A DNA stretch of 32,916 nucleotides from Acanthamoeba lenticulata. Taxonomy: Eukaryota; Discosea; Longamoebia; Acanthamoebidae. The position numbers and the translations under genes are program-made. Shown one piece after another: positions 9,817-19,338 of this stretch (positions are counted from its first letter, which is position 1; every line of letters begins with the position of its first letter). Under the pieces are notes generated by a model, which searched no databases, was not told the DNA's origin, and was given only the letters and a program-made list of their open reading frames with translations. Location: contig NAVB01002100.1 of NCBI GenBank assembly GCA_002179805.1, positions 1 to 32,916 of the forward strand, read 5' to 3'.

Positions 9817-11762
9817 TTATATACCGGTGGCGCCGGGGCCAGAGAGCGCCAGAGTGATGGCTCCGTGTTGATTCCATAACTGCTGCCCTCGCGTTGGGGT
9901 CGTCGAGATCAAAGGCGAGAACACACCTGGAGTGGCGGTTTTATTTGTTTATTTATTTAGTTATGTAGTTATTTTTTGAGTACGGCATGGAGGGAAGAGA
10001 GGAGGGCGGAGGCGCACTTACCCGTGCACGACTGGCCTTGGCTGCCTAAGAAGAAGGCCGAGCGCGAGGAAAAAGGAGGAGGAGGAGAAAGAGAAGAAGA
10101 GCCCTGACGACAGGCCAGGTTGATGGTGGTGTCGCCGTTCTGTTGCCACACCCCCGAAACCCGCACGCCCTCTGGACCCACAAACATCACCGTTATCAGT
10201 GGTGTTGGTGTTTGGGGGGGGGGCATCAACAACTAGAAGAAGAAGAAGAAGAAAGGGGAAACCGGTACCTTGCACAGAGTCGAGATCAAGGACAAGGTTG
10301 GCCTCTTGAAGCCACACTGATCCGGCCGATAAGTGGATCGCTGGACCGATTTGGCGCCGAGGATGAGCAAAATTAATAATAACAAACAAACAAACAAACA
10401 AATAAACAAACAAATAAACAAAGAGTCTCCGTGATACGCCACTCGTGTACGCGCGCAGTGGTGAGGAGAGGGGGGGGGGGACGAACCGCTGGCGGCGTTG
10501 CTTGCGTTGATGTGCAGCACACCCTTTTGATTCCACGCCCCGTGCGCAAGTCGGACGCCCTCACCAAATACCAGCCCGTAGCTGCCTGGTGATGGTGCGA
10601 ACGAGCCCAAGAAGAAGAAGTAAGAAGACTTGTATAAAAACTCGCCCCCCCCCCTTCTTTTCCACCAGGAGATTGAAAAAACTGGTGCAGCAGGCTGTAC
10701 CCCGTTTGGCGTCGGTCTCACCATGGACTACCATCTTGGTCTCGCCTAGCTGCTCCCATGTGCCGGACACCAGCACACCTTTTGTTGTTTGGCAAAAGAG
10801 GGACGAATTAACAAAACAAAGATTGATGAATTATGATTGATAAAGATCTCACGGAGGGTACGCTACCAATGGCGCCGTGCGAGGAAACCAACAACTCCCC
10901 CAGTTGCTGCCAAAGCGCATTGGCATCGACACGTACACCGGTTGCTGTTTTTGTGTGTGCGTTCAGTTTCGTTGGCGTTTTGGGGTCTGGGGCTCACGTA
11001 CTGAGAGACAAATCGCCGTCGCTGGCGCCAGCGCAGATGATGGTGCGGCCCACCTGGAGCCAAGTGGCCCCATCCGCCACCACGACCCCTGTAGCCATGA
11101 ACTCTGCTGTGCTGATGCTGAGCTTGCCGTTCTGGTGCAGCGTGGCGCCCTCTCGTATGGAAACGCCTGCCGAAGAGGAGTTGAGAGCGGTCGATCCAAC
11201 TCCAAGTGCAAAATCAATGTCGCATGACCCTTCCACGCACCACCACCACGAAGCAGGAATGTCCCCTCGATGGTGAAGGACGGCGCGTCAATGGCCAAAA
11301 ACGGGCCGCTCAACTCCAACACCACTACCCCCATAGATCTATTTCAACATAGCGGTGACTATTAAGTTTGGAAGAAGAGGAAGAAGAAACAGAAAAAAAA
11401 AGAAGAAGAAGAAGTACATACTGGAGGGTGATATTGTTAGTGGAGACCCGCGTCTCCAAGGGGAGTAACGCGTGCTCATCGTAGTGACCCCCCTCGACCA
11501 TCACGAGGGTATTGTCATTTGTTGTGGCGCGCAGTGCATCACTGACCCGAACAAACGGACACACCGCCGCATCGGAGCACACCCGCAAAACTGTCCCCGC
11601 CACTACACAAGATCGAGCCGGTTGCAATCAGAAGAAGAAGAAGAAGAAGTAAAAACAAGCCATGTAAAAGGGGTATCAACCAAGCGTGGTGCTTCCTGGG
11701 ATGATGTGGATAATGAAGACGAGGCAATACAGTGTCCATAGACACCGCTCATGTCCAGACAT
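9817..11762 (-). CDS. Secreted parallel beta-helix-like protein, 11 exons
   Basis: Exons (minus strand, 5' to 3'): 11681-11762, 11422-11602, 11241-11338, 11002-11166, 10867-10944, 10722-10778, 10487-10585, 10269-10340, 10112-10171 (or 10103-10171), 10022-10045, 9817-9926; 341 aa. The first exon encodes a signal peptide (MSGHERCLWTLYCLVFIIH). Exon 2 has VCPFVRVSDAL followed by VMVEGGHYDEH, the signature of right-handed beta-helix (pectin-lyase-like) repeats seen in protist surface proteins. Later exons repeat the theme GVRVxxxxWQQxGxxxxxI. Nearly all internal exons start and end in phase 1. Function unknown; likely extracellular or surface. The exon-9 donor is weak (GTCGTC or a GC donor). The terminal exon could instead splice at G|gtatat into 9741 and beyond, but the unspliced form reaches a stop at once. 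Divergent from the RGS gene. Confidence 0.72.
10376..10424. repeat. (AAAC/AAAT)n microsatellite in an intron
   Basis: Tetranucleotide run of about 45 nt in intron 7 of the beta-helix gene. It is low complexity and lies wholly between exons. Confidence 0.9.
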
Positions 11763-11953
11763 TTGGTAATTCAGACAACGTTGGCCTTTTGCTCAACTTC
11801 GCACTTTCTCTAATAAGGCAAAACTGCAAGTATCGAGAAACAAAGAAATGAAGGCAACAGAGAAGAAAAAAGGTAGAGGAGCAGCCTCCAACCACGATTT
11901 TTAACAGTTCCCCTATCCTTGAAGAATAACAGGCCTTTGAGTTGTTAAGTCGA

Positions 11954-13493
11954 ATGTTCAAGAAGAAGTCCGCACGAAAGGCGCTAGAGGATGCGTTCCC
12001 TTCAGAACATTTCTGTCCTTCAACGACAAGCACCGGAGAAGAACAAGAGGTTGTACGCTCAGCTCTCCGCTCGCCCTTTTTTCCTCCTGGAAGGAAGCTA
12101 ACGGGTCAAGCTTTTCTTTCTATTTCGACTATAAGTCTGTCGTTAAGCAGCCAGACAGTGATGGAAGCTCAGAAAACAAGAAGGAGAGGGCACCGTGGAG
12201 CATGCCTCGCTCAGCATCTCGCATGGAGGTCAAAGAAGAAGACCTGCAGGAGGCTCTGCGCTTTTTCACCAACTCTGCTGCCCACTTCCCTACAAGGCCA
12301 GGAGATGCAGGAGCTGTCTTCCCAGGCACATGCCATGATAAAGCTTGCTAACCTATAACTCGGTTATAGGCAACTAACTTACCCAACTGCTCTGCAGAGC
12401 TGACCAGGAGCAGGTCACGTTCGCAGTCGGGCGATGTTGTCATGCTGATTGAGCGGGCTCGCAAGGCCTCCTTCTGTGGGGTAGGAGGAACAGGACAGGA
12501 GGAGCGAAGGCCCAGCCCATTCGGCGCGTCTGGGTAAACAATGCTTTGCTCCTCTCATTTAGTAGTTGATATTGTTTTTCCTCAACATAAGCACAACTCA
12601 ACATTCCCCGCAGCGAGAAGCACAGCCCAGCAACGACAAAACAGTATCTGGACTCACCAGCCTCCCGTAATCGTGCTCATACAATATACAATTCTTATCC
12701 ATCACCAGAGCTAAGGTACCTTTTTTAAAACTACTACTACTACTACTTATCTGGTTGTGTGATGATAACACTATTTGGCAGGAGGGACTCTAGTTCATGG
12801 TCGTCCTTCTCAGACCTTTCTGACTCGGTGGATGCACTCCATCTGCCACCTGAACTTTGTGGTCAGTCTTTTCAGATGAACCGCCAGTACTTCCTCGACT
12901 TTCTTCTTAAGCATTCTGACGGCCGTCAAGTGTTCCTCAACTTCCTCAAGCAACACCACTGTGCAGAGAACTTGATGTTCTGGGTTGATGCAGTACGTGG
13001 TTTGTTGAGCAAGGTGGTCAGCGCTAACTTTCAAAAACAATGCAGGAACGCTACACACATATCCCAAGCCATGAGCATGGCAAAAGGGAAAAAGCTGCTT
13101 CAGCAATTTATAAGAAGTACATCAGTCCTGAAGCAGACTATGAAGTCAATGTTAATGGCGCAATTAAGAAGGATATTGAAGAAAATATCTCCCAACCAAC
13201 AGCTGACCTTTTCCAAAAAGCCCAAAAAGCTATATTCTTGCTTATGGTTTATGGCAGCTTTGAATACTTCCTTAATTCTGAACAAGAATTCTACTACAAA
13301 AGTATGTATTGATTGAAATATGTTGTTGGTTACAAGAACTAAAGAGTGTTTGTTTTTAGTGCAACAAAAAAGCAAAGATGGTCACCTTGAAGATGGTGAA
13401 ACAAAAAGAAAAAAAAGAACTCGGAACTTGACTTTGAGTCGGCTGCATATAAAATCAACAGATGGGGATGAAAAAAAATGTTTAATCAATTGA
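11954..13493 (+). CDS. RGS-domain protein with a C-terminal CaaX-like box
   Basis: Proposed exons 11954-12049, 12094-12315, 12370-12533, 12614-12715, 12782-12992, 13046-13301, 13360-13493; 394 aa. The N-terminal half is Ser/Arg-rich and unrecognised (MFKKKSARKALED, then a Ser-rich stretch). The RGS domain starts at FLDFLLKHSDGRQVFLNFL (about residue 230), continues with AENLMFWVDAERY, EVNVNGAIKKDI and FQKAQKAIFLLM, and ends FEYFLNSEQEFY. It should act as a GTPase-activating protein for G-alpha subunits. The last exon adds a basic tail and ends CLIN, a possible prenylation box. Without the last intron (GTATGT...TTTTAG) the protein would stop eight nt after the donor. Early exons are less certain: intron 1 is only 44 nt, the donor at 12316 is weak, and the acceptor at 12370 competes with one near 12400. 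Confidence 0.8.
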
Positions 13494-13869
13494 TTTTCCA
13501 ACACAATAAACAATACGTTCGACGACGAAACGGACGCCGGTGATGATAACGTTGTTGAAGTGGTTGCCCGGTGTCCCCGACCCGGTGGCGCCATCAAAGA
13601 CCAAGCGACTTTGCACCATTAAGTCAACAGCGCCAGCGCCTCGAGCTTGCGCATCTTTTTTTTGCAACGCGACGGCCTCTTGACGCGCCACCTGTAGTGC
13701 TCTTCCCGCTCGCTTGAGAGCCTCTTCTTGAGGATCGCGGATGACCTACTCGATGGAGGAGAGTCTCGTGGGCTTGTTTTTAGGGCGACTTAGCGTCCAT
13801 CACGTAGGTCTTGTGTCCATCCTGGTAATGGAGAACGCATGCCCCTGGCAATGGTCCTCTCTTACTCAT
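13482..13869 (-). pseudogene. Decayed ORF of unknown family
   Basis: Reads from ATG (13869) through MSKRGPLPGACVLHYQDG and MDAKSP, then breaks. A one-nucleotide shift near 13780-13783 and an in-frame TAG at 13746-13748 separate it from a second, clearly protein-like stretch (VIRDPQEEALKRAG, then FDGATGSGTPGNHFNN), which ends at TGA 13482. Removing one base and one stop would give a continuous frame, so this looks like a recently inactivated gene or one with sequencing errors. Base composition is GC-rich compared with the flanking AT-rich DNA. It overlaps the RGS stop by 12 nt on the opposite strand. I do not recognise the family. Confidence 0.5.
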
Positions 13870-14544
13870 GAGTTTTAGAGACGTGACCACGGGGCCGGCG
13901 CTCCAGGTTGTTATTGTTTGAGGCTGAAGTAATCAAAACATAAGTGGTTGGGAAATGCTCTCTCTCCATCAACATCAACAATAGCTCACACTTTTTCTGG
14001 ACCTACATTCATTTGTGGTAGTCAAAAACCTCTGCTTGACTGGCTTGGACCAAAGCCGGTAGATTATTTAGTGCCTAATCACGCACACATGGTCATCAGC
14101 AACACCGCCCCAGCTTACAAGATCTACACATAAAACCCTAAAATTGATGTATTTATAAAGGGCGAGGAAGCTGCACTGACCTTGAACGTGATGCGGTGCC
14201 CTTCCTCACAAGAACGTGACAATGAACAAACCACATCCCTTTCATCGCCCTGTTTTTGTTAGCCGTTAGTGTTAGGCGCGGCGCGTTGCTCACATTCTGC
14301 GGTGGACCTCGTAGAAGAGCGAAATTTCTTAGTGTTGGCCTATGCAGGCGTCATCGTGCGCAGTCTCACAAGTTTTGAATAATCACAAAAAGGATAAGAT
14401 GTTTAAAATGGTACTGGTAATTCCAAATTCAGCCATTTCTTATGTCATGTCTTTGTGGTTTTTTATTATTATTATTTCTTTGCATCGTGTAGGTACCGCG
14501 TTCCTAGTTGCGCACGTCCAAGAGTTGCACTATCACTCTGCGGC
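13870..14544. other. Spacer with unresolved exon-like pieces
   Basis: No complete gene found. Two segments look coding but cannot be tied together. One is a plus-strand frame at about 13944-14133 containing FICGSQKPLLDWLGPKP and ending in TAA. The other is a minus-strand segment at about 14182-14252 bounded by good splice signals (GTGAGC...GGCTAAC...AACAG upstream and AAG|GTCAGT downstream). They could be remnants of the neighbouring decayed ORF or exons of an unrecognised gene. The 3' part should hold the promoter of the carotenoid-oxygenase-like gene. Confidence 0.35.
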
Positions 14545-16881
14545 ATGGAGGCAAGCAGGCGTTTGTTCGTATTAAAAAGCCATTTGGAGTCTGAATCACC
14601 GCGTGGTGGCATAGTCACAGCTTGCCCTTGCGTAGTTTCACAGTCCGGCCTTCATCTACCTTCTGCCTTGGCTAAAAAAGGCTGGACCTCCCAGCCCGAG
14701 GTTTGCTTGCTTAGCATTGAAAGATACACTTTTTGTAGAGTAACGGTAAATGATAATCAACAGGAGTTCTCGTATGAACTGCAAGTGGATGGAACTTTAC
14801 CTTCGGAATTACATGGAACGTTGTTCCGTAATGGGCCGGTAAGAGTCTAAAAACCCTTTGAGTGTTCAGCCTAAAACTTCTTTTCACCAGGGATTATTGG
14901 AAGTGTATGGAACGCCATTAAAGCATCCAATTGACGGTGATGGCATGGTACAGGATTAGGAAGTTGAATTGTAAATTAAGATAATTAACATTAGTGATTT
15001 GAAAGATATGTTCAATTACATTCAAAAACGGAAAAGCATATTTTCGCTCAAAATATGTCAAAACTACAGGATACACACTAGAAAAAAAAGAAAAAAAGCT
15101 TATATATAAAGGTATAAGGTTGTCAACCTTTGTTTAACTTTGTTTAAACTCACTTATTTATGTTTAGGAATGATGGGTACAAAGTCACTAAACTTTTGGG
15201 ATAACTTGTATTCTTTTTGGTACTCTTGTTTGAATGTGACTTAATTGCAAGCTAACCTTTTTGTAATTATTGTCAGGAACACAAAAACAAGAAACACTTA
15301 CAAAAATCCTGCCAATACAAATGTTTATTATTGGGGAGGAAAATTACTTGCTGTTTGGGAAGCTGGTACCCAGTCAAACATTGAGCTATTATGAACCAAT
15401 ATCTTATAGCTGATTTTAAGGGTAAACGTGATAATCAACAGGTTTGCCTTATTTACTTGATCCTGCAACCCTTGAAACACTTGGCAAAGATACTTTAAAT
15501 GGAGTTTTGAATGAATCACGTTGTCTAGCTGCTCACTTTCGGCATGATCCGGTCCAAAACCATTTGATTTCATTTAGTTTCCAACTATCCAAAAACGGCA
15601 ATAATAAGCTGTACATTTATGAATTTGATGAAGCTTGGAATTTAAAAAGCAAACAAATCCATAGCTTTGACAATTTTTATTATTGTATGTGGATTATCTT
15701 CTATTTTTATTGAAATGTTGCTGACTGTTAATGTTAGGCCATGATTTTTTGATCACGCCCAGCTTTTATATTTTTCATCAAACGCCTTTTTATAAATTAT
15801 CTTCTTTAAATATTGCCAAGATTGTGTCTGGCCTATCTTCCCCTGGACAATTAATGCACTATTACCCTGGTACTTTTTCCTTTGATCTAATGTTGTTTTA
15901 TCATCCAACTCAAATTGTGGAACAGAATTGCCTTCTCGTATGATTGTGATACCCCGGAAAAGCCAATCTCAAGCATTATTTTTTGATATAGATCCAGTGA
16001 TGATTTATCACCATTGTAAGTCTTTTTTAAACAAACATTGAATGATATTAACTGTTGTCATTTACTTAGGTAATGCATGGGAAGATGGCAATAAGATACA
16101 TTTTTCAAGTGTGTGTTTGGGGAAAAACTTCAACATGACTTTTGATAAAGTAAGATTTTTTTAAAAAAAAATTACATTAACAACTTGCTGATTTTCCCCC
16201 TTTCAATATTAGGGGGTATGGTTATCAAATGCAACCGTTGCACCTGGATTTGTTTTCAACTTCACGATCAACTTGGAGAAACAGACAATTTCTATGCAAA
16301 AAGCTGATCCAGCGAGTTGTGAATTCCCTTATGTATGTGTGTTGGCCATTCAATTTATCGTTCTTATTATTGACTGGTAATGGGATCCCAGGTTCATCCT
16401 GGTCTGGCAGGGAGTAAATGGCGATATGCTTACCTCATGGCTTCCGATGTGCCTGGCAAACCAATACCCTTTCAAGAAATAGTTAAATATGACCGACAAG
16501 GAGAACAGCGCCAAGTGTGGAGTGCAAGACAAGAATATGGGATTTTGGGAGAACCTGTTTTTGTTCCCCGACCTGGCTAGTGCGTGCTCTCTCGCCATTA
16601 CTTTAGCAGATCACTAATTTTTGTGTCCAGCTGTGAAAGTGTTGAAGATGATGGTTGGGTTATTGTTCAACTCTATAACTGCAAGAAACACAAAACTCAA
16701 TTTGTGGTCTTGGACGCCGCAAACTTGCCGGCAGGTCCCATCGCCCGGATTAACCTTGCTCACCACACACCTTATGGTTTTCATGGCACCTTTACTCCGC
16801 AGGTCAGTGCATCTCTTGAAAAAAATTTCGCTTTCACGGTTAAGCTGATTGAGTTGTGTTATCAATTAGGTGTTTTATTGA
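14545..16881 (+). CDS. Carotenoid cleavage oxygenase / RPE65-like enzyme
   Basis: Thirteen exons: 14545-14838, 14891-14947, 15006-15111, 15168-15219, 15277-15365, 15442-15684, 15738-15869, 15926-16015, 16070-16149, 16213-16332, 16392-16579, 16631-16802, 16870-16881; 544 aa. Family landmarks appear in order: GTLFRNGPG, HPIDGDGM, KNPANTNVYYWGGKLLAVWEAG, PYLLDPATLETLG, HDFLIT, VIPR, NAWEDG, CEFP, EDDGW, VVLDAANLP and the terminal HGTFTP. All four expected iron-binding histidines are visible: AAHFRH (about 231), the HDF His (282), the HHCNAWE site (353/354) and HGTF (535). These non-heme Fe(II) enzymes cleave or isomerise carotenoids, apocarotenoids or stilbenes; the substrate is not predictable here. 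The first 70 residues are not family-like and the true start could differ. Introns are unusually uniform (51-76 nt). Codons mostly end in A/T, unlike the outer genes. Confidence 0.92.
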
Positions 16882-17023
16882 AAAGGTCAAAAGGGGCATC
16901 ACGTATGATCCTCGTTCCCTTTCACCACTTGATCCTTGTAATCATTGGACTCGACAAGTCACCAGCCATAGCAGAGGGCTATCTAACATCTACAAGCAAC
17001 ATTGTCCACACTTAATGATAAAA

Positions 17024-17068
17024 CAGTAAACTACAATGTCATGATCATCATGACATTGTAGTTTACTG
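17024..17068. repeat. Near-perfect 45-bp palindrome
   Basis: Arms 17024-17045 and 17047-17068 are exact reverse complements (22 bp, starting CAGTAAACTACAATGTC) around a single C. It lies between the convergent ends of the carotenoid-oxygenase-like and DUF5672-like genes, so it could form a strong hairpin in either 3' UTR, extrude as a cruciform, or be a snap-back assembly artefact. Confidence 0.95.
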
Positions 17069-17118
17069 AACGATGTAATTGCAAAAAAAAAAAAACAGAA
17101 GAGTCGAAAGAGCTGCTT

Positions 17119-18327
17119 TTATTCATCACTAGCTGCCCTACGCAATTCCGGACAAGTGTCGTAGAGTTTGGCTAACTATCAAGGGATTTAGTCGTTACAC
17201 CAACTCTATGGAAAAGGTAAGTGTACCAGAGCAGGGTGAAGATGTTCCCAGGGCTTGTGACAAGCCAGAGGATGATCTGCATACACTTTTTCTACTGAAA
17301 AGCGTGCTGCCAAATCCAGAGGAGGTAGGTTGAGTCTGAAGCTGGTGTCATTCACCTGCATATCGAAGAAGCATGCAGCAAACCAAAGGTCTTCCCAATA
17401 CACTCCCTGATGGCACCTGCTGCTCGCTTCAATCATTAGTGACCTCCGGCGAAGAGAGAACCCTAAGTGGCAATAAACATGTGAGTGAGGGTGCCAACAA
17501 ATAAGGTTTACCCACCTCCGTTGCCTATTGGGATGTATCCTGCACTCGGAACTGGGTGGGTAATCGCCCACGGTGCGCCGACCCAATCGTAACTCAGATA
17601 ATCGTCAATAGACAAATCAGTGTTTGCACACATTGCTGAATCTATTTGTGCAACAAGCACATGCTCCCCTGCATCACGCCGTGGTTTTTTAATGAGATTT
17701 GATTTTCCATGCTTACTGTCATGCAGTGGCTTACATGAAACCGTGGACTTTTTCTTTTTTCAAAAAGTCAAATCTCATTAAAAAACACTTTCGTACCTTG
17801 CACTTGTTTCCAGAACCGTACGCTGGTGAGTAGTTTTGAGTAGCCCACGTAGGACAAACCCTCAGGCACGGTGGCAGTGAAGTTCATCCTGCCCGCTTCC
17901 ACGTAAGGGCGAAGTGCGCCCTCACGTTGTAAACTTGAATACACTGACGGACTGCAGCAGAGCCAAACAAGGTTACTTCGCCCTTTGTGTACCAAAAAAA
18001 AGTATACCATTACCTATGAAAGATCTGAAACGTCCACTCCGTTGGAAGGTTGACTGCAAGGTTGTCCACAAGGCCTGCCAGTTTGGACGTGGGTTTTGCG
18101 ACGACGATAACTACAACTTTATCGGCATTGGGAGAAGCCTTGCTTGGTTGATCGCTTCCCTCACCAGCAACTTCTTGATCACAGACACTTGCAACATGTG
18201 AAACGTCCAAAACCTTGTGTTGGGCTTTGCTCGTAGCAGTGAGGTGATTAAGGCTATAGTTCAACTCCACCGCAATGTATATGACACCAATAATAATGAA
18301 ACCCAGCACAACCCGTCGTCCTTCCAT
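17119..18327 (-). CDS. Type II membrane protein resembling DUF5672, putative glycosyltransferase
   Basis: Five exons (minus strand): 18014-18327, 17797-17951, 17516-17668, 17227-17462, 17119-17175; 304 aa. Starts MEGRRVVLGFIIIGVIYIAV, a basic tip then one membrane helix (about 6-22), typical of a Golgi type II anchor. The luminal part carries KVVVIVVAKP, LPTEWTFQIFH, YSKLLTSVRFWKQV, VLVAQIDSAMC, YDWVGAPW, GNGGFSLRRRS, EDLWFA and ARFSVE, the ordered landmarks I associate with DUF5672 (GT-A-like) proteins. AQIDS sits where such enzymes have a metal-binding QTD-type motif. Exon 5 (LAKLYDTCPEL...) is supported by the same ending in the second copy at 22.5 kb. Biochemical role unknown. Intron 2 contains a hairpin element. 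Confidence 0.75.
17684..17786. mobile_element. MITE-like hairpin element in an intron
   Basis: Perfect 19-bp inverted repeats (17684-17702 GTTTTTTAATGAGATTTGA and its reverse complement 17768-17786) flank about 65 nt without coding capacity. It lies inside intron 2 of the DUF5672-like gene. The corresponding intron of the second copy (about 23095-23155) has no such structure, so it was probably inserted after the duplication. No clear target-site duplication is visible. Confidence 0.55.
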
Positions 18328-19338
18328 TCGGTTCCAAGACTGTTTTACAGCAAACTCTGGTAACCCAGGTGTCGAGGTAAAGATTTTTACCACAAGGTGT
18401 CAATTTCTACAACAATAATGGCGTGGGCTGAAATTAGGTCTGGCCAAAGTTGCTAGCAGCTGGAGGAATAATAAAATGAAACCTGGTTGGTGATGGTGCT
18501 CTCAATAGTCATCAATATTGCTAAACAATCGTCCAACTTCAGCACCCCACTATTTGTCATCAGCTTCCTACCGACTTGTGGTTAGTAACCTTCATAAGTT
18601 CGCCCTTTTGAGGAAGGGGGCGTCTTGTGATGTCACGCCACGGCTTCCGGTATTGACCACAAGGTCACTGGCATCGTCCCGCACGCCGGGTACTCGACAA
18701 GACCGTTACCTCTCCTACTAGCTCCCACAAGAGCCAGTTCAACCATGCGCCATGGCCACCATACCTCGCAAACAACCGGCCTATCGCGGAAGAGGCACGT
18801 GAGGGTCTAACGACAATTTTTAGTGGCGGATCTTATCTCTGCAATACCCCTAAGAAAAAGGCCAGTGAAGCACTTCCTAGTTAAAACTATTTATTTATAT
18901 CATGACGCTAGCCAATATTATTAATGAAGGACTCATAGTGCTGCGCCAAAAGGGTGGGCAACAAGCAGCACGCAAAGCAGACGCAACGCCAAGAGCAAGA
19001 AGAGGAAAAAGGTGGGGCCCAAACGCCCCCTGTGGAGAATATTGGCAAAAATTCTGCTTATTAGCAACTCGAGTTTATTGGCCACTTGCCCCTCTATTGG
19101 CCCTTTAGTTGTTTACTGTGCTCATACTCCCCCTCTTCCCTCTCAAGTTGTGACGATGGGGATTTCCCAAGAGTGGACTTTCAGATACACACCATTGGCT
19201 CGCTGTTGGCACGTGAAATACACCAAAATCATTTCATTTTAATTTTAATTATTGGTCGCCCATCTGCTAGTGCAATGCAAAAAAACACTTCAATTGTAAA
19301 AATAATGTGCACAACAATATATATCAATCCAAAAAATA
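18328..19338. other. About 1 kb spacer, no confident gene
   Basis: Several frames on both strands look weakly coding: plus 18493-18562, plus 18722-18886 (containing PPYLANNRPIAEEAREGL and ending TAA) and plus 19012-19242. None has a consistent start, splice pattern and stop. It should contain the promoter of the DUF5672-like gene on the left and the PAK 3' UTR on the right. Composition is intermediate. Confidence 0.35.

Noticed and set aside
9560..9930. Fusion of the beta-helix gene with the protease gene through a G|GTATAT...CTAG intron
   Set aside because: The phase works, but the spliced frame enters the protease region in the wrong frame, and the unspliced form has an immediate stop followed by AT-rich DNA. 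Two separate genes are simpler.
11539..11745. Apparent Leu-run signal peptide frame for the beta-helix gene
   Set aside because: The Leu run is a (CTT)n polypyrimidine tract at an intron 3' end. The spliced frame starting at 11762 gives a better signal peptide and joins exon 2 in phase.
14170..14310. Possible multicopper-oxidase fragment (a WFVHCH reading on the minus strand)
   Set aside because: The later His and the Gly-Met of the copper site are missing, the next exon stops at once, and no other copper motifs occur nearby.
18490..18890. Possible multi-exon plus-strand gene
   Set aside because: Protein-like words occur on both strands, but stops and phases do not allow one consistent model.
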